Position numbers and translations under genes: made by a program. From Bdellovibrionales bacterium (GTDB taxonomy: Bacteria; Bdellovibrionota; Bdellovibrionia; Bdellovibrionales; JAMPXM01), in assembly GCA_016713885.1 (NCBI GenBank), contig JADJOF010000007.1:124001-188000 (forward strand): 64,000 bases of DNA, in the 5' to 3' direction. The notes beneath the pieces were generated by a model, which saw only the letters and a list, made by a program, of their open reading frames with translations, did not search any database and was not told the DNA's origin. This document shows positions 60,815 through 64,000 of this stretch, one piece after another; positions within the stretch are counted from its first letter, which is position 1, and each line of letters starts with the position of its first letter.

Positions 60815-62044
60815 ATGCTCAAACGCCTTGATTCGATCAGCCTCACCGCCTGGATATTCATCTGCCTCGGTCTTGGACTCGCCCTTGGCGTTTACTTTCC
60901 CGACGCCGCCCATGCCGTAAAACCATTTCGAAGTCTTTTTTTGCACGGCGTGAAGTGCATTATTGCACCACTGATTTTTGCATCGATTGTCAGCGGCATC
61001 AACTCATCCGGCAGCACCAAGGGGCTTGGACGCCTCGGCTTTCGGTCTATCATTTGGTTTGAGATTGCAACGACCATGGCACTGGTGGTCGGTCTATTTT
61101 TTGTCAACTGGCTCCGCCCAGGGGATGGACTTTCAATTGGTACAACCATCGACCCCGTCGTCGCACAGGCCGCTCAGAACAAGATGACGGCCGCAGGTTT
61201 TATCGAGCACCTCTTACCAACCAATTTCGCAGAAGCGGTAGTGAAGGGCGACGTTCTGCAGATCGTTCTCTTCTCTGTAATCTTTGGTATCGCGGTGCTC
61301 ATGGCAGGCCCAAAGGGCAAACCCATTGCTCATTTTTGCGAAGCGCTGAATCAGGTCATGTTTAAGTTCACTGAACTGATCATGAAGCTCGCACCAATCG
61401 GTGTCGGCGCTGCGATGGCCGGATCAATCGCCGAACACGGGCTTAGCGTTTTAGTGCCGATGGCCAAAATGGTCGGTACGCTCTACCTCGCACTGGCCGT
61501 CTTTGTTATTGTAGTTCTGATTCCTGGCCTTATCTGGGCAAAAGTAAAACTGCGACCATTTATTCTGGAGCTTCAGCCGAGTCTCGCTCTTGCTTTCGCA
61601 ACGACGTCGAGTGAATCAGCCTATCCCGGTGCCCTGCAAGCTCTCGAGAAAATGGGCGTATCGAATCGGATCGCAAGTTTTGTGCTGCCACTGGGCTACA
61701 GCTTTAATCTTGATGGCTCAACACTCTATCTCGCCATCGCCTCTGTGTTTATCGCGCAAGCGGCCCATATCGAACTCACGCTTCAGACCCAGCTCGCCAT
61801 GATGCTCGCTCTCATGCTCACCACAAAAGGCGTTGCTGCTGTTCCGCGTGCCTCAATGGTCGTGCTCTCGGCAACACTCACAGCGTTTGGCCTACCGCTT
61901 GAGGGTGTCGTGCTTATTATGGGGGTCGATGAATTCATGGATATGGCACGAACATCCGTGAATCTTTTTGGCAACTGTGTCGCCACCACTGTTGTTTCGC
62001 GCTGGGAAGACGAGAAGCTTTCACGTGACTATCAGAATCATTAA
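60815..62044 (+). CDS. Dicarboxylate/amino acid:cation symporter (DAACS)
   Basis: 409 residues from ATG 60815 (M-L-K-R-L-D-S-I-S-L-T). About eight helices plus hairpins. The family motifs are A-T-T-S-S-E-S-A-Y-P in hairpin 1, Y-S-F-N-L-D-G-S-T-L-Y in TM7 and M-D-M-A-R-T-S-V-N-L-F-G-N in TM8 with the substrate-binding Asp/Arg/Asn. It takes up glutamate, aspartate or C4-dicarboxylates with Na+ or H+. Consistent with an amino-acid-consuming lifestyle. Monocistronic. Confidence 0.88.
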   Translation: MLKRLDSISLTAWIFICLGLGLALGVYFPDAAHAVKPFRSLFLHGVKCIIAPLIFASIVSGINSSGSTKGLGRLGFRSIIWFEIATTMALVVGLFFVNWLRPGDGLSIGTTIDPVVAQAAQNKMTAAGFIEHLLPTNFAEAVVKGDVLQIVLFSVIFGIAVLMAGPKGKPIAHFCEALNQVMFKFTELIMKLAPIGVGAAMAGSIAEHGLSVLVPMAKMVGTLYLALAVFVIVVLIPGLIWAKVKLRPFILELQPSLALAFATTSSESAYPGALQALEKMGVSNRIASFVLPLGYSFNLDGSTLYLAIASVFIAQAAHIELTLQTQLAMMLALMLTTKGVAAVPRASMVVLSATLTAFGLPLEGVVLIMGVDEFMDMARTSVNLFGNCVATTVVSRWEDEKLSRDYQNH

Positions 62045-62163
62045 AGCGGCCCTCCCCGTCGCGATGCAAGCTACTCCCAAGCAGCGCAACCACACCGAGA
62101 TCTCGCTATCAAAAAGCTAAAACGGGCTTGCCTGCGGCACCTAAACTGGATCAGCTTATACCC

Positions 62164-62553
62164 ATGGCGAATATTACAGTTTACGAGTACAGCGGCTGCA
62201 GTACGTGCAAAAAAGCATTGCGCTTTCTTGAGTCCAACAAAATGAAATTCGAACGGATCGCGATCGTCGACTCCCCGCCCTCGATCGCGGAACTCAAAAC
62301 CATGCTCGAACTCATCAAGGCGGATGGCGGCAACATAAAGAACCTCTTCAATACCTCAGGAGTGCAATACCGCGAGCTGCAAATCTCCGACAAAATCAAA
62401 GACGGCCTCACCGAAGCCGACGCCATGAAGCTTCTTGCTCAAAATGGAAAGCTCATAAAACGCCCATTTTTATTGATCGATCAGAACGGAGAAAAATCCG
62501 GCACCGTCGGCTACGACGAGAAGCGCTGGAGTTCTCTTCTACTCTCCCGTTAA
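62164..62553 (+). CDS. ArsC/Spx-family thioredoxin-fold protein
   Basis: 129 residues from ATG 62164. The redox-type motif is G-C-S-T-C-K-K-A-L, followed by Y-R-E-L, R-P-F-L-L-I-D near the end and G-Y-D-E-K-R-W. The C-x2-C differs from the single-Cys motif of classical arsenate reductases, which leans towards the YffB/Spx side. The enzyme or regulator role cannot be separated from sequence alone. Convergent with the histidine kinase gene, six bases apart. Confidence 0.75.
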   Translation: MANITVYEYSGCSTCKKALRFLESNKMKFERIAIVDSPPSIAELKTMLELIKADGGNIKNLFNTSGVQYRELQISDKIKDGLTEADAMKLLAQNGKLIKRPFLLIDQNGEKSGTVGYDEKRWSSLLLSR

Positions 62554-62559
62554 ACAGTT

Positions 62560-63837
62560 CTAAGCGGGCGGCTGACGAAGCGGCAAACTCAATAGAAACT
62601 GCGTGTGTGCCGCTTTTATTTGGTAGGCCAATGTTCCGTGGTGCGCTTCAGCGATACCCTTTGAAATACTCAGTCCTAAGCCGGTACCGCGTCCAACCTC
62701 TTTTGTCGTATAGAACGGCTGCATCATCTTATCAACAATAGTCGGCTCAATACCAGATCCTGAATCGACAACCGAAATCACCGCGTTCGCCGATTGTCGA
62801 TACACCGAAACCTCAATCCACTTTTCGTTGCGATTTTCGATGGCGTCATAGTTATTGTTAATAAGATTGACGAGGACCTGCTCGACCTCTGCTGAGCGGC
62901 ACTCAAGCAAAAGGTCGTCAATAATCGAAACGCGCAGGTCAATCGAACGCTGGAAAAAACGCTCTCGACTTAACTCAACGACGTCTTCGACGATGCTACG
63001 GATACTGACGATCTCCATTGGATCGCGTGACGAGTCTCGTGAAAAGGCTTTTAATCCTTTGATGATTCGCGCAATGCGATCTGTGGTGACCTGCATTCTG
63101 TACAGATCACTTTTCAGACGTTCGGTTTCCACTGGGCCTGCTTCAAGTAGCGTCAAAAGGTGGTCGGCCCGACCTCGAATGATCGCGAGTGGATTATTGA
63201 TCTCGTGAGCAACACCGCTGGCCATTTCTCCCAGTGCAGCCATCTTCGCAGCTGCGCTTGCCGACTGTCTTTGTGCCACAAGAATCTTCTCAGTCTCAAT
63301 GCGAGCACGATCAAATGAGATCCCTATGCCGTAGGCAAAGCACGCTCCAACAGAGTAAACCAACGTTTTGTAGAATGTGTACTTGCTCGAGTCTACAAGC
63401 GGTACGATCGCATCGTATTCCTCTGCGACTAAAAGCATGACCATTCCAAAAACCGTCAGTATGACTCCAGTACGCCCGCCGAATCGACCAAGCGACAGGT
63501 ATCCCACGAGCGGCAAAAGCACAAACGCCGCCGAGACTGGAGCTCGCAGACCCCCATTGTTAATTCCACTATTGACTGCAAGCGCAAAAATAGCGGCGAG
63601 CAACAGAAGACCACAAGCGCGCGTGCTCGCACTTTTTCGAATCAAGAAAAAATTGAAAATAAGCAGAAATGCGCTGATGAGATTGGGAATATACATTGCG
63701 GGCGTCATCGGAGAGATGAGTGCCCGCGGAACCATTGCTCCAACAGCCAACAACCCGAGCCACAAGGACACCTTTCCGGTCATGGACCTTCGAAATCGCC
63801 CCTCAGTCCACTCATCATTCTGCTGCATGCTCGGCAT
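62560..63837 (-). CDS. Membrane sensor histidine kinase
   Basis: 425 residues. About six membrane helices in residues ~20-180 form an input domain without a large loop. A linker leads to the HisKA box with His in G-V-A-H-E-I-N-N-P, then Asn in N-L-I-N-N-N-Y-D-A and G-R-G-T-G-L-G-L-S of the ATPase. The catalytic core parallels that of the soluble kinase at 38182 (M-A-(A/S)-L-G-E-M, D-R-I-A-R-I, L-(K/R)-A-F-S-R). No response regulator is adjacent. Confidence 0.85.
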   Translation of the reverse strand: MPSMQQNDEWTEGRFRRSMTGKVSLWLGLLAVGAMVPRALISPMTPAMYIPNLISAFLLIFNFFLIRKSASTRACGLLLLAAIFALAVNSGINNGGLRAPVSAAFVLLPLVGYLSLGRFGGRTGVILTVFGMVMLLVAEEYDAIVPLVDSSKYTFYKTLVYSVGACFAYGIGISFDRARIETEKILVAQRQSASAAAKMAALGEMASGVAHEINNPLAIIRGRADHLLTLLEAGPVETERLKSDLYRMQVTTDRIARIIKGLKAFSRDSSRDPMEIVSIRSIVEDVVELSRERFFQRSIDLRVSIIDDLLLECRSAEVEQVLVNLINNNYDAIENRNEKWIEVSVYRQSANAVISVVDSGSGIEPTIVDKMMQPFYTTKEVGRGTGLGLSISKGIAEAHHGTLAYQIKAAHTQFLLSLPLRQPPA

Positions 63838-64000
63838 ACTCTGATTTTAAGCAGCAGATACTCATTTGGTGTTTTACTTTCGGCCCGTTCTCGACCCTGG
63901 TCTTGCTTAATTTTAAGTGAAGCATGCAAGCTTAAACCGGAAAACCGAGCAGTAAGCTAAAGAGTCGCCAATTCAAGAGATACTCGCCGGGCAACGATCG

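Overview
The window looks like chromosomal DNA of a Bdellovibrionota/Oligoflexia-type (former deltaproteobacterial) bacterium. That is an inference from gene content: two PAS/membrane histidine kinases, many secreted lipoproteins and subtilases, a lipoprotein-like signal ending in YQNCG, a diguanylate cyclase, an SxtJ/DUF5989/carbamoyltransferase group, and Lon and RlmE of proteobacterial type. No rRNA operon and no CRISPR array is present. There is one tRNA gene, the initiator tRNA-fMet.

Layout. (1) 1-10.9 kb is accessory DNA, probably the tRNA-proximal end of a genomic island inserted at the 3' end of tRNA-fMet (11097-11173, minus). Next to the tRNA are a tyrosine integrase (broken by a one-base frameshift) and an excisionase-like HTH gene. 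Further left is a decayed array. It begins with a large secreted protein that carries an M15-type (D-Ala-D-Ala peptidase-like) zinc domain at its C-terminus. Eight small signal-peptide-bearing paralogous genes or gene pieces follow. Five further M15 tails (His-x-His ends or shorter pieces) lie just upstream of five of the small genes, four of them overlapping the next start codon. This resembles a polymorphic effector locus with orphan effector tails and immunity-like genes. A minus-strand piece of a type IV coupling protein sits inside the array. (2) 11-24 kb is core: a REC/PilZ-like protein, DUF454 protein, RND pump, parvulin, methyltransferase, Na+/H+ antiporter, rlmE, lon, a broken propeller-like gene and rpsN with a strong terminator. 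(3) 24-32 kb: an NlpC/P60 lipoprotein, a GDPD and an AmpG-like MFS permease fused to a signal-peptide-plus-barrel module, then an OmpR-type regulator, apaG, mgtE and sodB. (4) 32-42 kb: CLC channel, PhoD-like phosphatase, DUF333 protein, lone pseudopilin, DUF475/TerC-like protein, PAS-GAF kinase, subtilase and a short Rhs-like protein. (5) 42-47 kb: an SGNH hydrolase, SxtJ-like, DUF5989 and carbamoyltransferase operon, and a diguanylate cyclase. (6) 47-57 kb is an envelope/redox block: VWA lipoprotein, cupredoxin-cytochrome c, PQQ-like propeller, GMC oxidoreductase, giant subtilase lipoprotein and DUF3617 protein. (7) 57-58.6 kb: a RAYT-like transposase head-to-head with an IS30 transposase. 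(8) 59-64 kb: a beta-CASP RNase-like protein overlapping an eRF1-domain protein, a dicarboxylate symporter, an ArsC/Spx-like protein and a second histidine kinase.

Throughout the window, conserved genes are broken by single-base shifts (integrase, methyltransferase, propeller gene, SGNH hydrolase, diguanylate cyclase, PQQ protein, one array paralog). Residual indel error in a long-read assembly is therefore a serious alternative to biological decay, and each broken gene is described with its restored reading. The most unusual features are the M15-tail/secreted-paralog array (1-8.8 kb) and the AmpG-like permease with an internal signal peptide and outer-membrane-type domain (26768-28492).
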